A DNA stretch of 64,000 bases, taken from NCBI GenBank assembly GCA_964036665.1, contig OZ038532.1, forward strand, positions 2,108,001 through 2,172,000. Reading direction: 5' to 3'. The notes under the pieces are model-generated. The model had not been told where the DNA came from. It searched no databases and saw only the letters and a program-made list of their open reading frames with translations. The DNA is from Gordius sp. MW1. Its lineage: Eukaryota > Nematomorpha > Gordioida > Gordea > Gordiidae. Below, in pieces: positions 1-12,179 of this stretch. The translations under genes and the position numbers were made by a program. Numbering within the stretch: the stretch's first letter is position 1; each line of letters opens with the position of its first letter.

Positions 1-186
1 AAAAATGGCAAAATATACACAAAAACAATATAATACATTATTTAAAAACAAAATTGAGCCCAAATTGCCCGAATCTTGTTATGGTGCCCGCCCGAAAGTT
101 AAAATTTACGGTTGTTGCCCGGCCCGGCCCGGCCCGTGGGTCGGGCCGACAGGTTGGGGCAGCGGGCCGGGCATATTTGGTCTCTG
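1..186. mobile_element. Right end of a GGCCC-rich non-autonomous hAT element (cut by window edge)
   Basis: The stretch from about 100 to 175 is made of GGCCC/GCCCG repeats and ends in GGTCTCTG at 186. Read on the other strand it matches the first ~170 bases of the hAT at 10025-10827 (same order of GCCCG blocks, same CAGAGAYCA-type terminus). The left end and one copy of the target duplication are outside the window, so the assignment rests on similarity to the complete copy. Confidence 0.6.
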
Positions 187-2444
187 GTCTATATTTAACA
201 CATATTGTTGTAAAACCGGGTGTGTTTATGTTAAGTCGACTAAAACCAAATGTCGCCCAAACAGAACTCAGCCGTCGTAACGACATCTATATAAAAATAC
301 CTAAGCTTTTGCAAATAAAAAAACTTGTTTTACAACGCTGTTTCTTCTTATAATTTTTTTCTGAGTTGCACGTTATCAACTAATCTAATCACCCGTCGAA
401 TGTCAAGATCCTTTTAATGCAATCGTTTGCCTAGTAAAGATTTATAACTGGAAATTTTATTAAGGTACGAAAGGGAAATCAAGTATTCAGATTGCCTAAT
501 AGAACCACCCTTATAATATATAAAATTGCTACTTATGTGAGTGTCGTAAAAACGGCTGGGTTTTGTTTAGCCGACTTTTGATTTTAGTCGATTAAACATT
601 AACAAATTAAAAGTTTTTTGGTCTGTTTTTCTAAGCCGACCCCTTGGCTGAGTCGAAATCTGAAAAACAGACCAAGGTCAATCGTTAATTTTAGGAAAAC
701 TAAAGGTTGACCAAACAAAACCCAGCCGTTTTTACAACACTACTACTTATCCAATGCGGGAAGGCCAGGAAATTTTGTGCGGAAGATGCTCAATCCAGTT
801 TTTTTTGGCTGGGAAAGGGAAATTAAAGATTAAAAACATTTTTGTCAAAAATTTAATTCAATAATATAAACTTTAAGTATTTATAAGTGTCTTAGTCTTT
901 TAAGCGACTAGAAATACTCTTAGTTCTTTCAATAATTTATTAATTAATCGGAAGAACATTTTTCACATTTTTGCAAAGAGGGGGGGGGGGGGGGAGGAAA
1001 TATTAGCACGACGATTAAAAAACTAAGGAATCCTAAAACATAAAATTGAAACAAAACAACTTTGAGGAAAATAAAAATAACCCCATTTAGGAGTGCTGCA
1101 ATTAACTTACAAGTTTACTTAAATTAGCGCCATCTATAGGCAATTATAATTACAGACTAATTTGACTTTATATATCCCCCCTATATTTTTTAGCATGTGA
1201 CTCGAAAATGATAACAGACATACAACGTTTTCGCTCTTATTAGAGCTCATCAGTATGCCATAGTTAATTTTTTGCCACATTTAATAGATTCAACCTATTA
1301 TTATGGTGGTTATGAATAACTTCATAAATATGGTAAATAATAATTGTTTTGTATTGAATTTAATTAATAAATTGCGGCTTTGTTAATATATTGAAGAAGG
1401 TAATATTAACCCAAATTTATGACATTTTTTTAATTAATTTCAAATATAATTATATTTTGCTATTGGTAATATATTTTTTAAAAACATTCCCCTTTAATTT
1501 CCTTTATAAAATTGATTGAATAACTGTTTAAGGTTTCAACGTGTCTAATTAGTTCTTTTTAAGAGGAAAGGCCACAACAAAGGAATTTATTTTCAACACC
1601 CTCTCCCTAATATTTGAAATTTGCAATTGATTTTTCAACAAAATTTAATTGCTTAGAGAGCAAAGAGCAAAACAGGAGATTGAAAATATGATATTTTGCC
1701 ACTCATTACATATCAAATTTATGTAAATAACTAGAAATAAAATTAATAACAATACGTAGGCGCTAGAGGAACTAAAACTAAAAGCGATTAGTTTAACCAT
1801 TACAAAATTTCAATTAATGTCTATAGTATAAATTTTTTTTCCATATGCAAGAAAGTAAAAAATTAAAGAAAAGAGTGAAATAACCTTAGGAAAAAATATT
1901 TTATCCAGTTTACACAAGCTAAGTAGCTCATATATATGTATAGAAGCATGTCTGTGTATAGTATATTAGTTATGCCTGAATTTTTTTTAATATGTAAATA
2001 TTCACTCCCATAATTACTTTATCAAATCAAGTTTTTAAATACAAATGTAAAAGGAAGAGCCAAATAATACAAACTCAACTTTTAAAAAAGCAAATTAATG
2101 GACATATTAGATAATAAAGAAGAGTAGAGGGCTTTGCACTCTTTCGTTTACTTCAATATACATTAGTAAATTTAAAAACATTAGTTGGGATTATCTGAGG
2201 TAATTAGTGCTTTATTTGCACACTTGTTTCCTCTAATATTTTGCACTGATCATACATAAATAAATGAACCAAGTAAAGTTAGCCCTCAAAAACCTAATTA
2301 GAACCTAATTAGAATGTAAACGTGAAACTATTAAAAATAATTTTTAATAGACAAAAAAAATTATACATTTTGAAAAATTAAATATTAATAAGCAAATTTT
2401 CTCTTTTAAATTTTAATATTTTTTAAGAATAAAAATAATGTTAC
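187..2444. other. AT-rich DNA, no gene seen; probably intron of the ceramide synthase
   Basis: No coding exon or complete transposon is recognisable. There is a long G run near 977-996. Because the ceramide synthase exon at 2445 ends in a clean donor and the rest of the protein is missing, this DNA is most likely its intron, but I found no acceptor followed by the expected membrane-domain sequence. Confidence 0.5.
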
Positions 2445-3129
2445 CTGCATTCACCAAATTTAACCAACTTTCCAGGCCTGTCAAGATTATGCCTCTTCCT
2501 CAAGTAATTCAAAATAGTTCCTATGCTATAGGATGTTTGGAATGATAAATTTGTTAGATCCTGTTCTATATTTTTTGAAAAATCAAGATATTTAATTAGA
2601 TTATCTCCATTACAGGTAACACCATTCAAATTTTTAGTTGATGTAACTTTTATGTTTCTGTGTTTTGTGAGTCCATTCTTACTTATATTAGGGATAGGGT
2701 TTGATTCTGAAGAATTTTTAGTAATGATTAATTTAATTTTGGGCCGGTAATGGATAAAGAATTTTTCAAGAACCTCGGAATTATATGAATAATGTTGCTT
2801 TAATTTGACAATTTCAGCCTTATTATCTTTGAGGTTTAGTAAATGACCAAGAGGATAAACAATTAACCTATAAGTAGGCAGAAGATAATCAATTATATGT
2901 ATTTTAAGTACAGTTAAAAAAACTTGGATAAATTAAAATTTACATACCTTTCAAACACATATCTAAGTATAAGAAAGCCACAAGCCAATATAAAAGGAAA
3001 ATAAAGATCGCTAAACTGTGGATATTGAGTATAGGCGGAGTTTTTTAAATCATCCCAAGTAGTATTAGCAGGCAACCAGAATCTTGGGTTCCAAAACCAA
3101 TTACTAATATTCTCAATAATACCATTCAT
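2445..3129 (-). CDS. Ceramide synthase, first two coding exons (5' part of gene)
   Basis: Ceramide synthases join a fatty acyl-CoA to a sphingoid base at the ER membrane. Exon 1 (2948-3129) starts at ATG and encodes about 60 residues with the family's N-terminal signature NWFWNPRFWLPANTTWDDL, then a first membrane helix (PFILACGFLILRYVFER). It ends in donor GAAAG|GTATGT. Exon 2 (2445-2867) joins in phase, begins LIVYPLGHLLNL, continues through VLEKFFIHYRP and a polar linker, and ends with the third-helix part of the Hox-like domain (SIGTILNYLRKRHNLDRPGK), then donor GCAG|GTAAC. The catalytic Lag1/TLC membrane domain is not in the window; it should lie to the left. The linker is Asn/Lys-rich and the early Hox-like helices are hard to see, so that domain may be degenerate. 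The ATG is preceded by AT-rich DNA with no clear promoter motif. Confidence 0.88.
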
Positions 3130-3874
3130 GTAATATTAAAAAGTGGGGAAAATTTAAAATGTTATGTATGAATGCTTATTTGAATAAAGCATCTGGAGAA
3201 ATCCTCTAAATCTCATTATTAATATGCATATAAGATTTATTCCAATTGTAAAATTATTTTAGCCCTTACCTTACTTGTAAATTATACTAAACACGATACC
3301 TCTTAATTTAGTTTTACTTGTTAAATATGTATTATTTCTACAACCTCTATATAATTTAATGACTCCAGCATTTTTATATGATTAAATCCATGACATCTTA
3401 CATTTAATCAATTCATTTTAATTGACATATTTAATCTTGCTACTCATCGCATATACCTCAACTACGCCAATTAGATTCCAATCCATTTTGTCTCAAATTC
3501 TCATAACTCTATCTTTCCTTCATTGCATATTAACGCTAAAGCGCATAATAAGCCCATCTCAAATTTAATTAATAAACTCAGACGTTTACACATTGGTGAC
3601 TGCGCTATGAATAAAAACCCGGTAGATGTCATTATCACATTTAAAATGCCCTTTTTAGATATGACCGTTAGATTACCGTATCTTACTCGTCAAGACCGAA
3701 GAAATTATTATCATACTTCAAGTTAAACTGTAATAAAGCAAGCTTGAATAAACCACTGAGTAAAAGGCGAGGCTTATAAAAAATATATTAATTAAGCGTT
3801 TTTACACTGCATTGCAAGCTGCTATCCTCAATCGCACAGCAATCGGCAAGACTCCAAGACCTTAAATGGAACAC
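3130..3874. other. Upstream of ceramide synthase; nothing recognised
   Basis: AT-rich sequence. A 67-codon plus-strand open run at 3523-3726 has no recognisable domain and no similarity to anything else in the window, so I do not call it a gene. The ceramide synthase promoter presumably lies here, but no specific element can be supported. Confidence 0.4.
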
Positions 3875-4119
3875 CAGTGGCGTAAATAAGGGGGGGGGGG
3901 AGAGAATACGGAAAATCCCCCCCCCCGTTTTTTTGATTAATATTTAAATTAAATGGGTTAAAATATTATAATAGTTACATTAAAGACTTTAAGACACATA
4001 AAAACATAGAAACATAATATTTACATTTAAGTTAATTTGATTTAATTTTTGACAAAATGCGTTGTAAAAAAAATTTGCCAGGTTTTCCCCCCTTCGTGAA
4101 AATCCTGGCTACGCGCCTG
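3875..4119. mobile_element. hAT-type MITE (CAGTGGCGTA termini)
   Basis: Starts CAGTGGCGTAAATAAGGGG and ends GGCTACGCGCCTG, with G and C runs just inside each end, the pattern of the larger hAT at 34755-37129. The 8-bp flanks are TGGAACAC and TGGAATAC, a 7/8 match that fits a hAT target duplication. There is no coding capacity in 245 bp. Confidence 0.75.
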
Positions 4120-5919
4120 TGGAATACCATAAGCTTTTTTAAGTTTTAAAGCCTACAAAACTCTTTTTTGATAATGCCAAAATACTCTATCGACAACATA
4201 GCCATTTGTGCAAATGATCAATCCCTGACAAAATTTCCTGAAATGGCCAATAAAGTTGTCTATGCATATCGTATTCCTCAAGTACTAGCTTGCAGAAACT
4301 ATACATGAGGAAAGCAATGAAAGTCGTCACTCTTTGCGACTTGATTGTGGTATATTATGATACAAATACCGCACAAAAATACCTTTTTATTTAGACGTCT
4401 AGCTTGCTGTTTAGAGCACGAAGATGGTACCATCATATATTTATGGAAAAGGTTGCTAAATGGCAACAACCTCGTAACTAAAAGTGCTTGCCGCCTTAAA
4501 TTAAGAGGCAGTCTAAGTCCAAAAACCAGTCGCTTAATACATATTTTTGACTATTCGGTTTTCTTATAGATATAGTCGAATGGATTTCACGATTCATTGG
4601 ATTTTATGGACGATAAATAGATAATCTGTAAGTAAATTTATTTTTTATAATATTGATAGCTAAATTTTTATGTCGATTTCTTTAAAATGTTTAGTTGGAG
4701 AATACACGATGTTTTACCAATTCTAATCATAAAATTATATGCAGTCCATTTTACTGTCAAATTTTGTGCTTGTAATGCTATCTAACGCCTGACAAGGACG
4801 TCAAATGTCCGCCGTGGCTTTAACTCAATCAGCTGGTTCCGAGCAGTGTGCTGAAGAAGAGGCAAAAGTATTTAAATCGGGAGCGATGGTACGCAATAGC
4901 TGTTCCAGTAAAATTTCGCCAGTATATAGCATTCTAATCTAAAGGTGTCCTGTCGACAAGGACGCCGTGGTGAGTGGTCGTTATATATCAGGTTTCTACA
5001 GGGCAATGTGACGAGATAGAATTATCATGCAATGTGTTTGCCTACAGAATGGTCATGATTTATTTGATACAAGGTAATATCATTTTGGTCGAGTTCAGGG
5101 TTTTCTTTCGTTAAATTTCCTGTTGACAGGTAATTAATATGGGCAGAGCTGCATTTATTGTGCCGAGTTGTTCTTTTTCGGCCGTTTCTTAGACCATTAT
5201 AGCTATTTTGTCCTGTAGATGTTTTAATAGCAAGCCTGTTGTTAAGTTGGCTAGGATCGCTTTTCGGGCTAATTATATTTTTGTTGCAAATTATTTATTT
5301 GTAAAAAAAAATTTTTGTAGTATTCATAAAGTAACTAAGCTAGAACATATGAAGTCGGGTTCAATAAAAATTTATAATTTAAAATTATCTAAAAACAAAA
5401 GGCTATCAATTTTATCAGGCAATAATCAAATTATATGGAAAAACTCATTAATATTAATAAGACTCTTGTTAATGTTGCACAATAAATAATAAATTATCTT
5501 ATAATGTGAGAATTAATTTTTGATGAAAATCTACTAAACATTATTTATAGAAAAATTTTCTGTCTAGAGTGCCTGTTTTCTAATAAGAATAGATTTGATT
5601 TTTAATTCTTTGTCTAAAAAAGTATCTCAACCTCTAAATTAGACGAGGACAGCCAAATTTTACTAATTTGATTCTTCTAAGCATTTAACATAGCCATTTA
5701 ATCTTACATTAAATTTCTTGTGTTTAAAAATTGATGGTAAAGAAGAGTATAATAATACATCTAACATAGGTCTTCAAAAACCATCCTGCAATCGGGCCTA
5801 TAATTCTGATAGAGAAGTTTGCGCTGAACAATAATTTGTTTTTATTTTTTTCCTAAACTTCCTGTTTTTTAGATGAACGTTTTAATTTATACTAAAAAAT
5901 ATTTATTTATTCCTGTAGA
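4120..5919. other. AT-rich DNA, nothing firmly recognised
   Basis: Short open runs (for example 4345-4569 and 5208-5489 on the plus strand) lack domains or splice context. A slightly GC-richer block near 4780-5000 holds two similar GACAAGGACG motifs about 160 bp apart and may be a repeat remnant. Confidence 0.4.
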
Positions 5920-6580
5920 TTAAAGGGTCATAGAAAACTGTCCCGTTCTACAACCCCACTGACACCTACGTTTGGGCAGATGCCTACGACAGTCATATCG
6001 GGACTGGGGGGGGGAACAAAACGCTTCAATTACTTTTGACAAAGCAGCCAGATTCATCGGACTAGCCTGGCCCCAGCACTCACAATTAACGACAAAATAA
6101 ACCCTCGCAGCCATATATGCCTACCTACACACACGCAGTATTAATTACACTATTGGTTTTTATGTCCTTAATAAAGGAGGATCAAATTCACCTGCTCGAG
6201 GAGATCATCAACAGCTATATAGGCACATACGATCTGACGCACTTACTGGCATCGCCACTTCAACTTAAATGAACCCCAGAGATCGAAACCCGGCCAACTG
6301 GCCTTCACGTACATGACTACCACCACACCACTACTCAGTGCCCTCCTCAAATACCAACTTAACATCAGAGGAATTCACAATCCCAGAATCTATAGACGTA
6401 ACCGATATTGACCTAGGTTTTTGGGATAACGAATTTCTAGAGGGGTCAGACGAGGAAGAATTGAACCAAATCCCAACGTGATCACGTGACTCGTCAATCG
6501 TACCTCTGAAAACCATTATTCGACTTTCTTGCGTGCTACTCATCTTATTGCCCCCTCTCATTACTCTACAAATTCATTTT
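5920..6580. other. GC-richer block, possibly decayed coding DNA of unknown origin
   Basis: Composition changes abruptly from the AT-rich surroundings. The plus strand contains broken coding-like stretches interrupted by stops (for example around 6170-6270, with residues such as LLEEIINSYIGTYDLTHLL), and a minus-strand open run sits at 6331-6561. I do not recognise the protein. It could be an old retroelement or an insertion of other origin. Confidence 0.3.
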
Positions 6581-7344
6581 CAAAAAACTTTGTCGCATTC
6601 ATACGGTTTTTGTCGCGCGCCATATTTGACTTATTTGCGCATAGTTTTATCACGTTAATAATGGCCCCTAGTGAAACAAATGCCTAGCCAGGGGAATCTA
6701 GGGGTGGGGAAAGAAATCCTTCCTCCCCCTCAGTTATTTTTGAAATCCCCCCCTTTGGCAATTGTGCCTACGCCCTTGATAAAAAAGTAGCTGTAACTTT
6801 AGTTGATTAGCTACTGAATCAATATGTATTAATTAAAGTTACAGTTCCTTTGGAGTATAATTAACTGATTACTACGCCTCTGGGAAATATTCGAGATTCG
6901 AATTCGGTTCGAAATTTCGAATCCGAATTCGAATCCATATGTGTAAGTTTCGAATCGAATATTTAGGCTGCTAGATTCGAAAATCCGAATCGAATCCCTG
7001 AAAAAATCGAATTTTATTTTTTTCAGTTTATTTTAAATAGACGAGACTCAAATATTTAGTTATATCTTACCGCATTTTATTTATTTTTCCTGCTGCAATT
7101 TAAAAATTATATAAACTTACATAAGTTATGTAGAACGAGGATCACAATTTATTTAAATTATGGACTTTTATAAAACTTGCAAGACAGCCAAAAATATTTC
7201 AAGATTAAAGGCTCTATATAAAGATTTTGACATACCAATTAATTCCATAAAGGAAAAACTTGAAATGGTAATCAGGTTGAACAGCACTTATATAATGATA
7301 GAAAAGGCTATTTTAGTAAGCCAGGCATTGAATTTGGCCTTTAA

Positions 7345-8420
7345 ATTTCTCTTAGGAGGAATTAATATCCAACATTCAATGGAAACAAATTGAAAAGGTT
7401 AACTTGATTTTATAGTGCAATTTTAATATCCGGGAGGGGGGGGGGCAAATACCAAAATTAACTGGTGTTACCGGTATATTATTAACCAGGAATAAAAGAT
7501 CATGCTCTCAAAATGGCCAAACAGAAAATTGAAGATATGTGGCATTCAACAAGAAGATAGTCTTATTGGCGAATGTCGTCGATTTAAGACTCAAAATTTG
7601 AGTGTTTCACTAGTACATGGCATATCCTATTGAGAAATTAAAGATGTCTTGGAAACTGCTATAGGAAATAAGCCCGATTTTGTATCAACTAGCGAGGTAT
7701 TAACACTGGGGAGGAATTAATATCCAACATTGAATGGGAACAAATTGATAAGGTTAACTTGATTTTACAGTGCAATTTTAAAATCCGGGGGGGGGGGGGG
7801 CAAATACCAAAATTAACTTGGTGTTATCGGTATATTATTAACCAGGCATAAAAGATCATGCTCTCAAAATGGCTAAACAGAAAATTGAAGATATATGGCA
7901 TTCAATAAGAAGATAGTCTTATTGGCGAATGTCGTCGATTTAAGACTCAAAATTTGAGTGTTTATCACTAGTACATGGCATATCCTATAGAGAAATTAAA
8001 GATGTCTTGGAAACTGCTATAGGAATTAAGCCCGATTTTGTATCAACTAGCGAGGTATTAACACTGGGGAGGAATTAATAACCAACATTGAATGGGAACA
8101 AATTGAAAAGGTTAACTTGATTTTATAGTGCAATTTTAATATCCGGGGGGGGGGGCAAATACTAAAATTAACTTGGTGTTACCGGTATATTATTAACCAG
8201 GCATAAAAGATCATGCTCTCAAAATGGCCAAACAGAAAATTAAGATATATGGCATTCAACAAGAAGATAGTCTTATTGGCGAATGTCGTCGATTTAAGAC
8301 TCAAAATTTGAGTGTTTATCACTAGAACATGGCATATCCTATTGAGAAATTAAAGATGTCTTGGAAACTGCTATAAAAATTAAGCCCGATTTTGGATCAA
8401 CTAGCGAGGTATTAACACTG
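7345..8420. repeat. Three tandem copies of a ~357-bp segment inside the hAT
   Basis: The block beginning GGAGGAATTAATA(T/A)CCAACATT recurs at about 7355, 7712 and 8070. Each copy carries the same landmarks in order: a G run of different length, ACCGGTATATTATTAACCAGG, CATGCTCTCAAAATGG, GTCGTCGATTTAAGACTC and CTAGCGAGGTATTAACACTGG. Copies differ by scattered substitutions and by G-run length. The duplicated segment contains what looks like the middle of the transposase gene, with frameshifts. Confidence 0.9.
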
Positions 8421-8469
8421 GATCGTCTATTAAGAGTAACAAGGCGAAGTCTCCATTAAAGACATTTTT

Positions 8470-8730
8470 GCACAAACCACGTGTGGCCTCCAATGCTGAG
8501 CCTTTACAATGGTGGAAATCGAATCAATGTCGTTTTCCAGCCATTCAAAAATTGTAAAGAAATCTTCTCTCTATACCTGGATCATATACCCCGTGCGAAA
8601 GAATATTTTCAATCGGAACCAATTTATTAACTAAACACAAGCAATCGTTTAAGGAAGAAAGTGCTAGGAAGATAATTTGCCTTAAAAGTTGGCTAAAAAC
8701 CGTTCTTGATTCTCTTAAACCTATCCCCAT
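8470..8730 (+). pseudogene. hAT transposase C-terminal dimerisation domain remnant
   Basis: Plus-strand translation gives WWKSNQCRFPAIQKL, a stop, then LSIPGSYTPCERIFSIGTN and further along ESARKIICLKSWL. This order (W-W, RFP, SIPG-S-T-P-ER-FS, then a Leu/Ile-rich segment near the end) is that of hAT C-terminal domains. At least one stop interrupts it, so it is a pseudogene of the 6873-9029 element. Confidence 0.75.
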
Positions 8731-9100
8731 AGTTTTTTGGCCTTTAGTATTTTTATTTTCAATGTGTGTAGATTTTAAATATCTTTAAAATAAATTTCCC
8801 AATTGAATATGCAAATTTATAAACATAGTAGCCTTTTTAATGTGTTTTTTAATAATAAAAAAAACTTAATATATATTCGAATCGATTTCGAATCCTTAAA
8901 TTTTTTTCGAATCGAATTCGAATCTTCATTTTAATATTCGACAAATCTCGAATCGAATATTTTTTTAAAAAAAAATTTGAATCCGAATCGAATACCAAAA
9001 ATATTCGATTCGATTTGAAATCCAGAGTACTGATTACAGTTACTTTTCTGATAAAATGAACTAGTTACCTACTTAACCCGCCAGGTAGCACTAATTTTTG

Positions 9101-9641
9101 GCCGGTGTAGGGTGTCAGCAGCCAGCGTGGTAACTACAAACAATAGCTTTTTCATGCTCTATCCCTCCAATGGGATTAGGTAAGGGCATGATTGATGAGA
9201 TTTTTTGAGAGAATTTTAGCTCGTGTTTACTACTGAGACATTGTTCTTAAGTAGGCAATATATCATTCCTCCCTTTTACTAAACTTTAACTACCCAAAAA
9301 GCACATTATTAATTTTTTGCATACTAAGATTTGTATTGTTCTCGTTATAACTTATAATAATTTGTCTGTTTTTACAAATATTTATTTATTTTTAAGGGGG
9401 GGGGGGGAGAAATCACCCTGAGTTAGATCCCAGCTTTATAAACAATATAATCGTCTATATTTGATTATATAAAAATTTATAAAACCCCACAATTTTTAAA
9501 ATTTAATATTATAACCAAAATTCTAGTCTAAACTTAATTTATTAAAAACAATAAACAAAACGCCTAAAAATAGCAAAAATTGACCTTTGATTGATTGACA
9601 GCTCATATTTGACACGGCTGGCCTCTGTTATACTACACCGG
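9101..9641. mobile_element. Palindrome-ended MITE (CCGGTGTAG termini)
   Basis: The left end GCCGGTGTAGGGTGTCAGCA and the reverse complement of the right end (ACCGGTGTAGTATAACAGAG) match over about 25 bp with a few differences. The same ACCGGTGTA terminus bounds the two large elements at 19981-23195, so this is probably a small relative. A G run lies at about 9397-9408. No coding sequence; the target duplication could not be fixed. Confidence 0.55.
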
Positions 9642-10024
9642 TCCTTTCTTAAGAAATAACTATTTAGCGTCCATAGGGTTTAGTTAATAAATGTCAGTTA
9701 AATATTTTTGAAAATAATGCATTCAAGTAAATAGGGGGTGTTACACCAAAAATTCAACATTTAATTTTTTATTTATCAATTGGGATAAAAATAATTATAA
9801 GTCTTAATAATTAGCCAATCCGGCATTACAATAAGAACATTAAAGGCTTCTGGCTTTCTTACAAACTTTACAGCGCCTCTGGAAACAGGCTTATTTTTGA
9901 CGTTTTGAAATATTCGGGTTATATCTTGTTAAAGCCAAGCAAACACTTCTTTTCGATTGAAAACTTTTTTTGAAATAAAACATTACTATTGATCTTCTAA
10001 AGTTGCATAATGAAATATACTCAT

Positions 10025-10827
10025 CAGAGATCAGATTGCCCGGCCCGGCCCGCTGCCCAAACAGGCCCGGCCCGGCCCGTGGGCCGGGTCGGGCGGGGCA
10101 ACTGTCCTAAATTTTTATTTTGGGGCGGGCTCGGGCGGGCACGAACAAGATAGGATTCGGGCAATTCGGGCTTAATGAGATTTTTTAGATAGTGTATTTT
10201 TTTGTTACTTTTCATTAAATTGCATAAGAAAATGCTAAAAAATCGCCATCCGCAAGTTATTTTTAATTTTGCCAGAACCCCTTTATTTCCATCAAGTCCC
10301 TAGCTAGGTTATGGAAAAGATTAAAATATTTATATTTATGCAGCCCTTTCATTGTTCGTAATTCGCATGTGCCGTCTATACATAGTACAAAATCGTCACG
10401 CCCACATTGATACAACGCCGAAAGTGTTAAATTTCATTCTAATATCATTTAATTTTTTAACAAATGATTTAACAAGGCTTCTCCAATTCGCCTTTATTAC
10501 TCCCTTATCACTCATCGCTATCGCTAAAAATATTTTAGAAAGACCAAATACTACGTTTTTTGACCAATTAGGATTAAAATTAAAGTACAAAAGTTTCATT
10601 TGAAAAAATCATTCGACTTTTAAATATTGAAAGAATTTTAGGTCGCAAAATTTCGGGCCTAACAGACAAATTTAATATTTCGGGCCGGGCATTTCGGGCA
10701 GCATTAATGTTTCGGGCGGGCTCGAGCGGACACCAGAAGGGTTCGGGCGGGCTCGGGCGGGCAATGAGGTTAGAGAATTGAACTGGGCCGGGTTCGGGCA
10801 GAAAATTCCTAACAAATCTGACCTCTG
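10025..10827. mobile_element. Non-autonomous hAT, GGCCC-rich ends, complete with 8-bp TSD
   Basis: Direct repeats ATACTCAT (10017-10024 and 10828-10835) flank a sequence starting CAGAGATCAGATTGCCC and ending ATCTGACCTCTG. Both ends carry arrays of GGCCCGGCCCG / GGGCGGGC motifs. The AT-rich middle has an open run (10352-10603) without recognisable domains. A partial copy of the same family sits at the left edge of the window. Confidence 0.88.
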
Positions 10828-11084
10828 ATACTCATTGCATGAATTGTATATTTGTCACACATTTTGGCACGCCGCATCTTTGCTTATTGCAATTCTTTGT
10901 AGAATGAATATTTTGGTTAAACTATCCACCCCATGCATATATCTAATATACATTTTAACCATAAACGGGCAATTAAATTGTATTCTCGACTTCACCTTGC
11001 TGCTTGAACCCATAAACATTCAAATTAAATCTGTTCGTGTATTCTTTCTCTTTTCACCTTGTGCGTATCACAACCAAATCTCTT

Positions 11085-12090
11085 TCAAGGTAAATGAATT
11101 TGTTTCACTACATACTCGTCTTTATCCACGTATTCATAAAATAAATGCATGCGAAAATAATTGACAATAAAACTGTCCGAAAGATCCAACTGTGTTGATG
11201 GAGTACTTATATATTGTTTAAATGATTTATATAGGAATTATATAATTAAAAAGATAATGTAATATATGTTATAAGATATTTTATATTACTTTAAAAGGAT
11301 GCACTTATTTAAGCAAATTAAATTATAAAGCTAAATAAGGTTTGCAAATTAAAATAACCTTACCAACCCTTCATTGATCAAAAACGAATATCATATTTTT
11401 TATTATTATTATCAACTATTTTAAAGATGCACCTCTTTGACAAATTATTTTTTGTAAGGTTAGGGCAACCAAACAATACGATTTAAGGTACATCATTATT
11501 TTTTCCGATACATGGAAATTATTGCGATTATCTTACCAACTTTAAATGTCCCAAAACACTTTGCATAAACATTTCTGGCCTTAATTCGCTGATTTTAATT
11601 TCTTTAGCATTTCGATAATAAATAAAATATATTTTATATTTGATCCACAGAATTTTCCCTAAAAATCTTATTTAAGTGGTTAGCTTAAGAATATGATTGT
11701 CACTTACATCACCCCAATATGTTGTAAGATGAAACATATTGTTGAGCATGTTAATTTGTTGATTTATCAAACTATTTATCTGCATATTAAATTAAATAAT
11801 TCAAATAAATGTATACAAACTTTAGGCACATAGGAATTTCGGTTTTTATAGTTAAAATATTGTCTCCAAAATGTGTTTATGTTGTACAAGTATGTTAAAT
11901 ATACAGAATATGTTATATTGTAGTTATCGACTTTCCATGTATGATTTTCGCACATTGTATTAATAGCTGGAAGCAGTTTATCATAAATTACACTAGTCAA
12001 CAAATAATTATCTTGTTTAATCAACCGGGAAACGATCAACATATTCTCATAGAGTTTTTTGTGGTGAACACAAATATGTTTTTCGTCTTT
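11085..12090 (-). CDS. Unrecognised multi-exon protein, family member A (partial gene model)
   Basis: I do not recognise this protein. Four exon candidates can be placed: 11821 to about 12090 (contains VIYDKLLPAINTMCENHTWK and ends VPK at a GTTTGT donor), 11708-11779 (72 bp; NSLINQQINMLNNMFHL, donor GAT|GTAAGT), 11537-11588 (ARNVYAKCFGTFKV), and a last exon 11085-11189 (SDSFIVNYFRMHLFYEY..., stop TGA). The first intron is only 41 nt. Exons 1 and 2 join in phase 0 exactly as in the member at 18398-19835, and third-position changes dominate in the exon at 11537, which argues for selection on the protein. Gaps remain between exon 3 and the last exon. The 5' end abuts the palindrome at 12180, so the start may be lost. 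The stretch 10836-11084 beyond the stop shows nothing I recognise. Confidence 0.5.
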
Positions 12091-12179
12091 TTCCTATACG
12101 TCAAGTTTTTTTAGATATTTTGATTCAAAGTTGCGAAAATGACCGTTTTTGACCCTTTTCGACCCTCAATAGAGCGATA

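Larger units (their letters stand above)
6873..9029 (+). mobile_element. Decayed hAT transposon with ATTCGAATCG subterminal repeats
   Basis: The element is bounded by 8-bp direct repeats CTGATTAC at 6865-6872 and 9030-9037, the duplication size of hAT elements. Both ends are packed with ATTCGAA/TCGAATCGAA motifs (6890-7015 and 8875-9020), and a short CTCTGG inverted terminus is visible. Internally there is a three-fold tandem duplication (about 7345-8420) and a remnant of the transposase C terminus (8500-8730). The transposase frame is broken, so the copy is not autonomous. Confidence 0.8.

Noticed and set aside
3523-3726. 67-codon open frame
   Set aside because: No domain, no splice context and no similarity elsewhere in the window.
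6225-6320. Possible tRNA-derived SINE from a GATCGAAACCC box
   Set aside because: The box B-like motif is imperfect and no box A or tRNA fold could be made out.
10835-11164. 109-codon plus-strand open frame
   Set aside because: It lies opposite the last exon of family member A, which has homology support; the plus frame has no recognisable domain.
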